The notes beneath the pieces are model-generated. The model saw nothing but the letters and a program-made list of their open reading frames with translations, was not told where the DNA came from and ran no database searches. Positions 63,998 through 64,000 of a DNA stretch of 64,000 nt are shown here, one piece after another. Within the stretch, counting starts at the first letter, position 1; each line of letters begins with the position of its first letter. A program made the position numbers and the translations under genes. The stretch comes from an uncultured Cellulophaga sp. (GTDB lineage: Bacteria; Bacteroidota; Bacteroidia; Flavobacteriales; Flavobacteriaceae): assembly GCA_947492955.1 (NCBI GenBank), contig CANLOV010000002.1, forward strand, positions 310,001 through 374,000. Direction: 5' to 3'.

Positions 63998-64000
63998 GAA

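Noticed and set aside
1-64000. tRNA, rRNA, CRISPR and transposon genes
   Set aside because: I looked through the intergenic gaps and saw no cloverleaf, repeat-spacer array or transposase frame; short elements could be missed by eye.

Overview
The window looks like chromosomal DNA of a marine member of the Flavobacteriaceae (Bacteroidetes). It is AT-rich (about one third G+C by eye) and its genes are packed in short operons. It carries a subtilase with a type IX secretion sorting domain, many lipoproteins with short lipoboxes, a sulfatase, and at least one promoter of the Bacteroidetes type (TTG, 19 bases, TAnnTTTG). The species cannot be named from the sequence alone. I saw no rRNA, tRNA, CRISPR array, transposase or phage gene.

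Layout. (1) 1-903: two small genes of unknown function on the minus strand, separated by a structured non-coding stretch that resembles a gene-cassette junction; the first gene runs off the left edge. (2) 1042-12182: a sulfatase and a four-gene minus-strand operon of the kind best known from Planctomycetes (PSD1 cytochrome/DUF1549/DUF1553 lipoprotein, DUF1501 protein, NHL propeller, DUF2231-cytochrome-LRR protein). A TPR/LuxR-type regulator is divergent from it, and strong palindromes lie between the two. (3) 12193-14229: nadD, gmk and yicC in one overlapping operon. (4) 14301-23003: a sugar locus with two TIM-barrel isomerases/epimerases, a DUF1080 hydrolase, an MFS carrier, a Gfo/Idh/MocA oxidoreductase, and a GMC oxidoreductase with its small subunit. 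Together these suggest a 3-keto-glycoside route. (5) 23004-24318: two related non-coding elements with identical terminator arms flank a small lipoprotein gene; each could be a small RNA. (6) 24319-34107: mixed housekeeping and surface genes (hflX, endonuclease/phosphatase, T9SS subtilase, exonuclease, ogt, a CNNM/CorC-like protein, an outer-membrane protein, a DM13 lipoprotein, a DinB-like protein). (7) 34150-44395: haem synthesis. hemA, hemC, hemD, hemE and hemF lie in one minus-strand run with membrane proteins, hemB is nearby, and an unusual membrane-anchored helicase gene is inserted between. An AraC regulator with a strong iron-box-like palindrome is divergent from hemA. (8) 47081-59007: a conserved-looking but poorly described envelope module. 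It holds a TraB/GumN giant protein, a SpoVK/CbbX-like AAA+ ATPase, coiled-coil membrane proteins, a substrate-binding protein fused to OmpA, an ABC permease and ATPase, and a DUF1460 amidase. (9) 59286-63997: hemH, a MATE pump, a lactonase-like propeller and a lipoprotein of unknown function.

How the parts may work together. Regions 2 and 4 look like outer-membrane and periplasmic oxidation and breakdown of (sulfated) glycans, with electrons passing to c-type cytochromes. The haem genes supply cofactor for such cytochromes. Region 8 looks like an envelope-maintenance or stress machine in which an ABC transporter is physically tied to peptidoglycan. The most novel signals are the paired small-RNA candidates (23296-24262), the AAA+/ABC/OmpA module, the planctomycete-like operon with its palindromic control region, and the helicase with membrane segments.
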